A DNA stretch of 15,474 bases from Clostridiales bacterium UBA6386. Its GTDB lineage: Bacteria; Bacillota; Clostridia; Oscillospirales; Oscillospiraceae. A model generated the notes under the pieces. It saw only the letters and a list, made by a program, of their open reading frames with translations. It did not search any database and was not told the origin of the DNA. Positions within the stretch are counted from its first letter, which is position 1. Each line of letters begins with the position of its first letter. Both the position numbers and the translations under genes were made by a program. Below are positions 1 through 5,894 of this stretch, piece by piece. The DNA is taken from positions 1-15,474 of the forward strand of contig DJQM01000018.1 of NCBI GenBank assembly GCA_002437585.1, read 5' to 3'.

Positions 1-317
1 TGCACCAGTCGCCTGACCGTTGTCTCGCCGCCGGTGAATCCGTATTCCGCAACAAGCCGGTCGTAGATTCTCTTTGCGGTATGGCGCTGTTTTCTGGAAC
101 GGCAGTGAGCATCCTCCTCCAGGCACCGCCTGACAAAGGATATGACATCGTCTGTGATGACGGTAGCCTCTCTACTGTAATCCTTGCGCTCCCAGGGGAC
201 GCTGTTGCCATCCCAATACTTTTTGACGGTGTTGCGAGAAATGTGCAGCACTCCGGCAATCTGCCGCTGGCTCATCCCGTCGAGCCGCAGCCTGCGTATT
301 TCTTTGTAAATTTCCAA
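1..317 (-). CDS. istA: IS21-family transposase IstA, N-terminal part (runs off the left edge)
   Basis: The first 105 codons of a DDE transposase. The N-terminus carries a helix-turn-helix typical of IstA (MSQRQIAGVLHISRNTVKKY, about residues 14-33). It is followed by the basic segment HCRSRKQRHTAKRIYDRL, which in this family precedes the RNase H-like catalytic core; that core is off the window. IstA acts with the ATPase IstB in cut-and-paste transposition of IS21 elements. The start is a TTG at 317 with an AAAGGTGG ribosome binding site eight bases upstream; no ATG fits, since the first in-frame ATG falls inside the helix-turn-helix. It shares the orientation of the transfer genes. The family is clear from the HTH and layout, although the catalytic residues cannot be seen. 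Confidence 0.85.
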   Translation of the reverse strand, partial: MEIYKEIRRLRLDGMSQRQIAGVLHISRNTVKKYWDGNSVPWERKDYSREATVITDDVISFVRRCLEEDAHCRSRKQRHTAKRIYDRLVAEYGFTGGETTVRRLV

Positions 318-325
318 TGTAATAA

Positions 326-333
326 CCACCTTT
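326..333 (-). promoter_or_regulatory. Ribosome binding site that decides the TTG start of istA
   Basis: AAAGGTGG on the minus strand, eight bases before the TTG at 317. It is the only good Shine-Dalgarno match in this leader and fixes the start at a TTG codon. Confidence 0.7.
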
Positions 334-360
334 GTACGCCCCCTATAACAGTCTGTGACT

Positions 361-389
361 ATTATAGCAGACTTTGTTGGGTGGCTCAA
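361..389 (-). promoter_or_regulatory. Sigma-70-type promoter of istA
   Basis: The minus strand reads TTGAGC (384-389), a 17-base spacer, then a perfect TATAAT (361-366). Transcription would start near 354, about 37 bases before the TTG start of istA. The -35 box lies inside one of the terminal repeat motifs (TGGCTCA at 382-388), so transposase binding at the IS end would be expected to repress transcription. That last point is inference. Confidence 0.75.
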
Positions 390-423
390 TTTTTCGTGAG
401 CGTTTGCCCTGAATTTGGCTCAC

Positions 424-1035
424 TTATATATTAGCGTTTACAGGAATACCCATATTTTGTGCCAGTTCAGAACGAAGCGCATTCTTCCGTTCTTGCTTCC
501 GCTTCACGATATTTTCAGCGGTGGCCTTGCGGGCCGCCTGCTGCTGGGCGGGGGATACCGTGGATTCCACCGCAGAGGATACCGTCTCTTGCTGCTCCCT
601 CGTCCGAATGGGGCGAGGGGCTTGTACCACTCTGCTTTGAGGCTCTGGTGATTCGGTGGAATTTTGCCGGACCTGGCCTCGCCGGTGCGCAGTTTCCGCA
701 ACCTGCCGGCGAGTCGCAGGATTCCCGGAATATTCCGCAGAAGTAGAGCCAGCCGGAGAAGATTCAGCGGCTGGTGTGCTGTACCTGTGTTCAGACGTAT
801 CACCTCGCTGTCGAAGTGTCCGAACACTTTCTCTCGCAAATGTCTCCACATCCCGAACGGCATCCTCTGCCGTCCGGGAGACTTTTTCTTCCGCATAATT
901 GCTGGGAGAATCCGATTGCTCCGACTGCCGGTGCGCTGCTTGTTCCTGCTTGGCGCGGACAAAACTGCGCTGCATTTGCTGTTGGGCAGTGTTCAATACC
1001 GGCTGACTTTTCTGTTTCGTCTTGATTTCCGGCAT
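424..1035 (-). CDS. CD1108-like mobile element protein, N-terminal region, probably truncated by the IS21 element
   Basis: A 203-residue, highly polar, low-complexity protein rich in Q, R, S, T and E, without a membrane segment. It starts MPEIKTKQ and has a YAEEKVSRTAEDAV segment near residue 47. Both resemble the N-terminus of the large CD1108-type proteins that follow virB4 in clostridial ICEs; those continue into membrane segments and a cell-wall hydrolase domain, neither of which is present here. The ATG at 1035 has GGAGAG six bases upstream and lies 14 bases after the virB4 stop, so it is part of the same operon. The reading frame stops at 424, immediately outside the inferred IS21 tip. 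The family call rests on position and N-terminal resemblance and is moderate; a complete short unknown protein is the alternative. Confidence 0.55.
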   Translation of the reverse strand: MPEIKTKQKSQPVLNTAQQQMQRSFVRAKQEQAAHRQSEQSDSPSNYAEEKVSRTAEDAVRDVETFARESVRTLRQRGDTSEHRYSTPAAESSPAGSTSAEYSGNPATRRQVAETAHRRGQVRQNSTESPEPQSRVVQAPRPIRTREQQETVSSAVESTVSPAQQQAARKATAENIVKRKQERKNALRSELAQNMGIPVNANI

Positions 1036-1049
1036 GGCTTGCTCTCCTG

Positions 1050-3386
1050 TCAGGACTGACCGGCGAACCGCCCCTCACCGGGGCGCGTTGTCATGAGCTG
1101 GTAGAGCTTCGTGTCCTTGGGGAAGCGGTTGATGAAAGGCACGAGAGCACTGCCGTATTTAATGAGGCCGGAACCAGCCTCCACATTGGTGATGTAGTTC
1201 ATCTGCTCATTGGAGATATTCAAGAGCCTGCCCAGCTTCTCCCGGTCAGATGCCGCCTGATTCAGCATAACAATAAACTCGGAGTTCGAGAGCATGGTGC
1301 TGGCCTGCACGGAATCCAGCAGGTATTCCACGTTCTGGGTGATGGCTGTCGGGAAGGCATTGCGCTTTCGGAACTGCCGCCATGCGGAGTTGAAGAAGGC
1401 AGCGGAGAACTCGTTTTCAAAAACCACATGGAACTCGTCAATGAATACATGGGTGCGCTTGCCCTTCTTCCAGTTCTGTGTCACACGGTTCAGCATGGTG
1501 TCCGTAATGACCAGTAGGCCGGTAGGTTTTAGCTGGGCACCCAGACCGTGAATGTCAAATACCACCACCCGCTTGTCCAGGTCCACATTGCTCTGTTTGC
1601 CGAAAATGTCCAGGGAGCCAGTGGTGTACAGCTCCAAGGAGAGGGCAATCTGCTTGGCCTCCGGCTCTGGCTGCTCCAGCAGGGTGTCCCGCAGGGTGCA
1701 GAGGGTGGGCACGGTGCCGGAGAAAGCGGCGTTGCGGTAGACCATGGTAATGCACCGGTCAATGATGGACTTGTGCTGGGGACCGACCCCCTTCTTGTCG
1801 ATCTGCTCGATCAGGGATAGGATGAACTCGGACTTGACCACAATGGGATTGTTCTCTCCATAGCCGTCCACCATATACATGGCGTTAAGCCGGTCCCGCC
1901 CGCCTGCGGAAATGTGGATCACAGAGCCCATATCACCCATGGCCTCCACCAGAGGCGCATACTCACCTTCGGGGTCGCACACCAGAATGTCGTCCTCGGT
2001 GTTCAACATCAGGAAAGTCATAAGCTCTTTGGCAGAGAAAGATTTGCCGGAGCCGGGAACACCCAGCAGGAATGCGGACTGGTTCAGCAGATTCTCCTTG
2101 TTGCACATAATCAAGTTGTGGGAAATGGCGTTCTCTCCGAAGTAGATACCGCCCTTGTCCATGATTTCCTGGACCTTAAAGGGCATGAACACCGCAAGGC
2201 TCTCCGTGGTCAGGGTGCGGAAAGCGTTGAGTTTTCGGGTGCCAATGGGAAGCACGGTGTTCAAGCCATCCATCTGCTGGTATTTGAGAACCGCCATCTG
2301 GCACATCCGCTTTCTTGCGGTGGAGAGAATGGTATCCGTATCCGCGTCCAGCTGGTCCTTGGTGTCGGCGGTAATGACCATGGTCAGGATGCCGAAGATC
2401 ATCCGCTGGTCACGGGTGGTCAGGTCGTCCAGAAACTCCTTGCTTTCCTTTCGCTGCAATTCCATGTCGTAGGGGACAACAGCGGAGAAATTGTTGTTGC
2501 TGTTCTGGCGGCGCTGCCAGTTGGTGATATTTGTCTCCACACCCAGCAGACGGTTTTCCACCTCCCGAACGGCCTCGTCTGTGGGAATGGGCACCATGTC
2601 AATGGAGAGCATCATGTCCCGGTTCAGATCGGTCAGTTCGGATACGAAATCATCCTGGATATAGCTGGCGTAGTCTTTGAGGTACAGCACTCTCGCAAAT
2701 CGGTTCCCAATCTGGAGGTAGTCGCTGTGCCGCTCGATAGAATCCGGGCAGATGTAGTCCCGGAAGCTGTGGCCCTTGCGGGCAGAATCCCGCAGAGAGA
2801 ACCGGAACTCATTTTCTTCTCCGCTGCGGTAGAAGCGGTGGAGAATTTGCAGCCGCTCAATGGCATTCATAGGGCCGCAGGTGGAGCCCAGCGCCGCAAA
2901 GTGAGAGGACAGGTCTGCTTCCACACGGGCGAAGAAGCTCCGGGCAGTATCCACATCCTTTTTGCGGACGGAGATGGTGATGAACTTCTCCTGGACAATG
3001 CCGTTGCCATTGGTGGCCTTATCCAGAAGCATCTGGTTGTATTCCTCCCGGTAGTCGTCCAGGCCGTCCCACTGCATGGGCATGAGGATGGACTTTTCAA
3101 AATTGATCTGGCTCATGCGATGATTGAAAATGGTGATTTTGGTGGTGGCTCCGCAGTCCAGGCTGTTGATGATGGCAGAGTATCCCCGGAACATTTTCTC
3201 TTTGTCCGGCTCCGATGCTACCTGATAGTTAATATCCGTGAAGCGGAAGGTTTTCGCATACCGCCCACCGGTGAGGAAAATCCCGTCCTCCCAGATTTTT
3301 TGAATGGGAATCACATCCTGGACACGCCGGGGAACCACATACTTCTCCCGGTCCTGCCGCACCAGGGTACGAATGGATTTCATCAT
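1050..3386 (-). CDS. virB4: VirB4-like type IV secretion ATPase
   Basis: A 778-residue ATPase of the VirB4/TrbE/CagE group, the motor of the conjugative channel at the inner face of the membrane. The Walker A motif GVPGSGKS is at residues 442-449 and Walker B HVFIDEF around 646-652. The N-terminal 400 residues match the usual VirB4 non-catalytic half, and the ending NRFPKDTKLYQLMTTRPGE is typical of the clostridial branch. Length is normal. The start is the first of two adjacent ATGs (3386) with AGGAGG ten bases upstream. Its ATG overlaps the prgI stop (ATGA), so the two genes are translationally coupled, as is usual for the PrgI-VirB4 pair. Identity as VirB4 is firm. Confidence 0.95.
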   Translation of the reverse strand: MMKSIRTLVRQDREKYVVPRRVQDVIPIQKIWEDGIFLTGGRYAKTFRFTDINYQVASEPDKEKMFRGYSAIINSLDCGATTKITIFNHRMSQINFEKSILMPMQWDGLDDYREEYNQMLLDKATNGNGIVQEKFITISVRKKDVDTARSFFARVEADLSSHFAALGSTCGPMNAIERLQILHRFYRSGEENEFRFSLRDSARKGHSFRDYICPDSIERHSDYLQIGNRFARVLYLKDYASYIQDDFVSELTDLNRDMMLSIDMVPIPTDEAVREVENRLLGVETNITNWQRRQNSNNNFSAVVPYDMELQRKESKEFLDDLTTRDQRMIFGILTMVITADTKDQLDADTDTILSTARKRMCQMAVLKYQQMDGLNTVLPIGTRKLNAFRTLTTESLAVFMPFKVQEIMDKGGIYFGENAISHNLIMCNKENLLNQSAFLLGVPGSGKSFSAKELMTFLMLNTEDDILVCDPEGEYAPLVEAMGDMGSVIHISAGGRDRLNAMYMVDGYGENNPIVVKSEFILSLIEQIDKKGVGPQHKSIIDRCITMVYRNAAFSGTVPTLCTLRDTLLEQPEPEAKQIALSLELYTTGSLDIFGKQSNVDLDKRVVVFDIHGLGAQLKPTGLLVITDTMLNRVTQNWKKGKRTHVFIDEFHVVFENEFSAAFFNSAWRQFRKRNAFPTAITQNVEYLLDSVQASTMLSNSEFIVMLNQAASDREKLGRLLNISNEQMNYITNVEAGSGLIKYGSALVPFINRFPKDTKLYQLMTTRPGEGRFAGQS

Positions 3387-3742
3387 TTCTTATACGCCTC
3401 CTTTTCGTGGTTGGAGATGGTGCTCTCCAACAGTTTGTAATAGAGATTGTCCGGCTCGGAAATAAGCCGTTTGGGTTCCAGCAGTTCCGAACGAATCCAG
3501 GCCCAGGCCAGCTGTTCGGCGGTCATGCCGTGGTAGTTGACAAAGCCCATGGCCGCAAAGGGCGCAGCCCCCAGAATGCACATCCAGCTGACGGTTTCTG
3601 TGCCAACATAGGGCTTTAACAGAAAGTACAGCCCAACAGCCACCAGAATAGCAGCCAGGGAAAAGCCGCACTGCCGCATAGACAACCCTAAGAATATGGA
3701 TTCACTGTAGGACTGGATTTCTTTGTTGATTTTTACTTCCAA
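3383..3742 (-). CDS. prgI: PrgI-family membrane protein of the conjugation channel
   Basis: A 119-residue protein starting MEVKINKEIQSYSESIF, with two hydrophobic segments (about residues 23-45 and 50-70) and a soluble C-terminal tail. This matches PrgI (TcpE/VirB3-like position), an inner membrane partner of VirB4. The open frame extends upstream to an ATG at 3883, but that part passes through hairpins and looks non-coding. The chosen start is a TTG at 3742 with AAGGAGG six bases upstream, which gives the conserved family N-terminus and length. It ends with a four-base ATGA overlap with virB4. The toxin-antitoxin cassette and hairpin cluster upstream separate it from trbL, which is unusual for this operon. 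Confidence 0.88.
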   Translation of the reverse strand: MEVKINKEIQSYSESIFLGLSMRQCGFSLAAILVAVGLYFLLKPYVGTETVSWMCILGAAPFAAMGFVNYHGMTAEQLAWAWIRSELLEPKRLISEPDNLYYKLLESTISNHEKEAYKK

Positions 3743-3748
3743 TGGTTT

Positions 3749-3755
3749 CCTCCTT
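3749..3755 (-). promoter_or_regulatory. Ribosome binding site that decides the TTG start of prgI
   Basis: AAGGAGG on the minus strand, six bases before TTG 3742. It argues for the 119-residue PrgI rather than the 166-residue frame beginning at 3883, whose ATG has no comparable site. Confidence 0.75.
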
Positions 3756-3764
3756 GCTTTGTGT

Positions 3765-3797
3765 AAAAGAAAAACGCCTCCCGATTTGGAAGGCGTT
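3765..3797 (-). terminator. Intrinsic terminator-like hairpin upstream of prgI
   Basis: The minus strand has a 10-bp stem (AACGCCTTCC paired with GGGAGGCGTT, one G-T pair, 5-base loop; 3773-3797) followed by TTTCTTTT. It points towards prgI and ends only about 10 bases before the prgI ribosome binding site, so it could end or attenuate transcription coming from upstream. Confidence 0.65.
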
Positions 3798-3805
3798 GAA
3801 TTGCG

Positions 3806-3856
3806 GCTAGGGAACTTTTTGATAAAATATCGGTTGAAAAATTCCCTAGCTTTTTT
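3806..3856 (+). terminator. Long inverted repeat with a plus-strand T tract
   Basis: GCTAGGGAA (3806-3814) pairs with TTCCCTAGC (3842-3850), and TTTTT/AAAAA extends the stem after a one-base bulge. TTTTTT (3851-3856) follows on the plus strand, so as a terminator it would stop plus-strand (antisense) transcription. No plus-strand gene is seen to need it. On the minus strand it lacks a T tract and would only form an RNA hairpin. Confidence 0.5.
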
Positions 3857-3876
3857 GGCTTGTTTCTGCGAGATGA

Positions 3877-3907
3877 AAAGCAAAACCGCCCGGAAATACC
3901 GGACGGT
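3877..3907 (-). terminator. Terminator of the Phd/PIN toxin-antitoxin cassette
   Basis: The minus strand has a 9-bp stem (ACCGTCCGG with CCGGGCGGT, one G-T pair, 5-base loop; 3885-3907) followed by TTTGCTTTT. It begins seven bases after the toxin stop codon. The T tract is interrupted, so termination may be partial, which would let some transcription reach prgI and virB4. Confidence 0.65.
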
Positions 3908-3913
3908 AAATGC

Positions 3914-4339
3914 CTATACAAATTCATCTTCCAGAGCTTTCATAAAATCATCCGGGGTGTACACAGGTACAGGAGATTTCCTGTAGTCCTTCGTATTCCG
4001 GGTAATGATGCAGTCCACTTTGGAACGGATTGCGGTTTCAATCATAACAGCATCCTCAAAATCGGCGGTTTCCGAGGATAAAGCATGAAAAACATCTACC
4101 GCTGTGCTGTCCAGCATACTGACGATACTAAGCAGACTATTCAGAATATTCCGGGCTTTTTCATCGCTATGTGTACAGCGATGTGTCAGATAGTAAATGT
4201 CCGTAGCGGACTTGGCTGTAATACACCCGGTAAACTGCTCTCCGGCAGCAGCCCGGAAAATTTGGAGTGCGGTAGGCGCAAAAGGTTCTCTCTTTTGCAG
4301 AAAGTCAATGACGACGCAGGTATCTAAGATTGCCTTCAT
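3914..4339 (-). CDS. PIN-domain toxin (VapC-like ribonuclease)
   Basis: A 141-residue PIN-domain protein. The N-terminal strand with acidic residues (MKAILDTCVVIDFL; D6 and D12), the acidic cluster DFEDA near residues 93-97 and the strand DCIITRNTKDY (109-119, D118) give the usual metal-binding acidic set of a Mg-dependent RNase. PIN toxins of type II systems cleave RNA when the antitoxin is lost. The ATG at 4339 overlaps the antitoxin stop by four bases (ATGA), so the pair is coupled. A terminator hairpin follows at once. It sits inside the conjugation operon between trbL and prgI and may stabilise inheritance of the element; that role is inference. The exact PIN subfamily was not determined. 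Confidence 0.87.
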   Translation of the reverse strand: MKAILDTCVVIDFLQKREPFAPTALQIFRAAAGEQFTGCITAKSATDIYYLTHRCTHSDEKARNILNSLLSIVSMLDSTAVDVFHALSSETADFEDAVMIETAIRSKVDCIITRNTKDYRKSPVPVYTPDDFMKALEDEFV

Positions 4340-4551
4340 AGGGAATTCAACCGCTCCTCCCGTGCTTCCTCCAGGGTCATGGTGTCCGGGACGCTGCCAA
4401 ACAGTGCGTCAACGGTGTCAACACGGTCCTGGTAGGGAGATACCAGCTTGGCAATGGTTTTTCCGTTGCGGGTGATGTAAATGTCCTGGGTGGCTGCCAG
4501 CAGAAGATATTTCCCGAGGTTCAGTTTTAGTTCTGTTGCGGTAATGGACAT
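4336..4551 (-). CDS. Phd/YefM-family antitoxin
   Basis: A 71-residue protein whose first 45 residues (MSITATELKLNLGKYL, then DIYITRNGKTIAKLV) match the Phd/YefM DNA-binding fold. The acidic C-terminus (DTMTLEEAREERLNSL) would be the part that wraps and neutralises the toxin. The ATG at 4551 has AAAGGAGG about nine bases upstream. It is the first gene of a two-gene cassette with its own consensus promoter and operator-like repeats, typical of an autoregulated type II antitoxin. Confidence 0.85.
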   Translation of the reverse strand: MSITATELKLNLGKYLLLAATQDIYITRNGKTIAKLVSPYQDRVDTVDALFGSVPDTMTLEEAREERLNSL

Positions 4552-4570
4552 AGGTCAAACCCTCCTTTCG

Positions 4571-4623
4571 GTGTATTCCCATTATACACGAATCGAACGA
4601 AATTATCAAGAGAAATCGAACGA
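4571..4623 (-). promoter_or_regulatory. Promoter and putative operator of the Phd/PIN cassette
   Basis: The minus strand reads TTGATA (4604-4609), a 17-base spacer, then TATAAT (4581-4586), a near-perfect sigma-70 promoter. AATCGAACGA is a direct repeat at 4591-4600 and 4614-4623, 23 bp apart (about two helical turns), flanking the -35 box. An inverted repeat GTGTAT-N7-ATACAC spans the -10 box at 4571-4589. These are likely sites for autorepression by the antitoxin or toxin-antitoxin complex; binding is inferred. Confidence 0.8.
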
Positions 4624-4629
4624 TTCTTG

Positions 4630-5466
4630 TTACAGCCCCATCATCTCCCGCACGACTCTATCTGCCATCTTCACGGACCCCACGAGGATCAGCATATTGA
4701 AGATCAGTTCTCCGATGTAGCTCCATACCATGCTGGCCGCTGCCGCTCCGGTGTCCACCACAGGGGGCGAGGATGCAAAGGCAGAGAAAATCACGCAAGC
4801 CAAGACAATGACGGCTCCTTCCAGGCAGACGGAAGCGTAGCTTTTGAGAAAGCTCTTGCCAATGCTCTGGGTGGGTTCCCCGGCAAAGGTGGATAGGGGA
4901 ATGGGGGCAATGGCTGTGTACATGAACATTTTGAAGAAACGTCCGTAGACGCTTAGAATCATCTGAAAGGACAGAACCCAGATGAACAGTCCGCCTATCA
5001 GCGTGACCGCCCACAACGGGATGGACTCAAAGAACCCACAGTCCTCAATGGCCGAAACAATTTCAGATGGCAGCACTGCGGACTGGGGCTGACCAAAGCC
5101 CGCCGCCTGCATGATGGTGGAGATCACCCCCTGCACAATGTCCAGCAGCGCCAGCATTAAATCCATACCATAGGTGATAACGCCTTTGGCCAGAGCAAAC
5201 CGCACGAACAGACGCAATGCATGTTCCGGGCGTTTCACCTCCGTCAGAGAGCCACAGGTTTTCATAACACCGATCACGAAGAACAGCACCAGCAGGGCAT
5301 AGCCAATGGCCTGCAAGGCCCCGTGAATGCTGGACACCACATTCCAAAGGGTGCCGCCCTTGAAGCTGGTTGGGGATTGGGTAATGAGCTGCCAGATTTC
5401 GCTTAGCTTGTCGTTCCAGATGCCCAGGGCCTTTTCTAAGTTTTGTACGACCCAGTTATCCGACAA
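4630..5466 (-). CDS. TrbL/VirB6-like conjugation membrane protein
   Basis: A 278-residue polytopic membrane protein with about six hydrophobic segments, including GYALLVLFFVIGVMKTCG near residue 55 and WAVTLIGGLFIWVLSFQMIL near residue 153. The phrase GRFFKMFMYTAIAPIPLSTFAG is typical of the TrbL/VirB6-like proteins of clostridial ICEs. It would form part of the inner membrane channel. The start is a TTG at 5466 with AGGAGGTG seven bases upstream; no suitable ATG exists. It follows the Maff2 gene after a GC-rich hairpin. In related elements prgI follows directly, but here a toxin-antitoxin cassette intervenes. Confidence 0.85.
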   Translation of the reverse strand: MSDNWVVQNLEKALGIWNDKLSEIWQLITQSPTSFKGGTLWNVVSSIHGALQAIGYALLVLFFVIGVMKTCGSLTEVKRPEHALRLFVRFALAKGVITYGMDLMLALLDIVQGVISTIMQAAGFGQPQSAVLPSEIVSAIEDCGFFESIPLWAVTLIGGLFIWVLSFQMILSVYGRFFKMFMYTAIAPIPLSTFAGEPTQSIGKSFLKSYASVCLEGAVIVLACVIFSAFASSPPVVDTGAAAASMVWSYIGELIFNMLILVGSVKMADRVVREMMGL

Positions 5467-5473
5467 TTGTTTT

Positions 5474-5481
5474 CACCTCCT
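5474..5481 (-). promoter_or_regulatory. Ribosome binding site that decides the TTG start of the TrbL-like gene
   Basis: AGGAGGTG on the minus strand, a near-perfect anti-16S match seven bases before TTG 5466. Confidence 0.75.
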
Positions 5482-5487
5482 GCTCCG

Positions 5488-5511
5488 GGGCAGACCCGTG
5501 TGGGCCTGCCC
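5488..5511 (-). other. Intercistronic hairpin between the Maff2 and TrbL-like genes
   Basis: GGGCAGGCCC, loop ACAC, then GGGTCTGCCC on the minus strand form a 10-bp stem with one G-T pair. No T tract follows, so it is not an intrinsic terminator. It starts 11 bases after the Maff2 stop and ends six bases before the next ribosome binding site. A role in protecting the upstream mRNA from 3' exonucleases is possible but inferred. Confidence 0.6.
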
Positions 5512-5522
5512 TTTGTGGATTC

Positions 5523-5894
5523 TCACGCAATGATGAGGTCCAGAATCTCCTTGGCGAAGGTGATGACGATACCACCGGCCAGAGTCAGGAAGCCGTTGCT
5601 CCGCTGAGAAGGGTCATGAGACTGCAAGGAAAGACCCACCTGAACAATGCCCCAGCCCAGCAGGATAAGACCCACGGCACGGATCAGGCCAAAGATAAAG
5701 GTGCTCAGGTTGTTGACTACCGTCAGCGGATCGCCAGCGGCGTAGGCAGGCATAGTCAGACCCAGGATCATAGCCCCGGTGAGAACGGCGCAGCTGTAGC
5801 GGCGGAAGCCCTTGCGGACATTTTCGGGCATGGGCAGACGCTTAGAAGTACGACGGGTGGTGGGATGAATGATATTGTTGATGATGTTTTTCAT
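5523..5894 (-). CDS. Maff2-family mobile element protein (small membrane protein, VirB2-like layout)
   Basis: A 123-residue protein. A basic N-terminus (about residues 1-32) leads into a hydrophobic stretch CAVLTGAMILGLTMPAYAAG ending in a good signal peptidase site (AYA-A, about residue 54). The mature part is about 69 residues with two membrane segments (FIFGLIRAVGLILLGWGIV and FLTLAGGIVITFAKEIL) and a short polar loop QSHDPSQRSNG. This matches the Maff2 proteins of ICEs and also the layout of VirB2/TrbC pilins. The ATG at 5894 has AGGAGG six bases upstream and lies inside the end of virD4 (53-base overlap); the longer frame to 5990 is virD4 territory. The link to pilin function is inference. 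Confidence 0.8.
   Translation of the reverse strand: MKNIINNIIHPTTRRTSKRLPMPENVRKGFRRYSCAVLTGAMILGLTMPAYAAGDPLTVVNNLSTFIFGLIRAVGLILLGWGIVQVGLSLQSHDPSQRSNGFLTLAGGIVITFAKEILDLIIA

Larger units (their letters stand above)
1..422 (-). mobile_element. IS21-family insertion sequence, one end only (partial)
   Basis: This is the upstream end of an IS21-like element. It holds the beginning of an istA-type transposase reading off the left edge, a promoter just upstream, and short repeated motifs at the tip. TGGCTCA occurs as a direct repeat at 382-388 and 416-422, and an inverted relative (GTGAGCG) lies at 396-402. Multiple terminal repeats are usual in IS21 elements. The outer boundary is placed at about 422 because the minus-strand tip would then begin TGAGCC, and the transfer gene that starts at 1035 ends abruptly just outside it. 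The boundary is inferred, to within a few bases. The rest of the element, istB and the other end lie outside the window. Confidence 0.75.

Noticed and set aside
1914..3440. Long plus-strand open frame of 508 codons
   Set aside because: It is antisense to virB4 and prgI, with biased composition (many H, G and V) typical of a shadow frame. It has no ribosome binding site or recognisable domain, and virB4 is unmistakable on the other strand.
3743..3883. N-terminal extension of prgI to the ATG at 3883
   Set aside because: The segment is made of hairpins and T tracts, and the TTG at 3742 has the good ribosome binding site and gives the family N-terminus.
4591..4623. Repeated AATCGAACGA as a CRISPR or other array
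   Set aside because: Only two copies, both placed at promoter elements; an operator is the better explanation.
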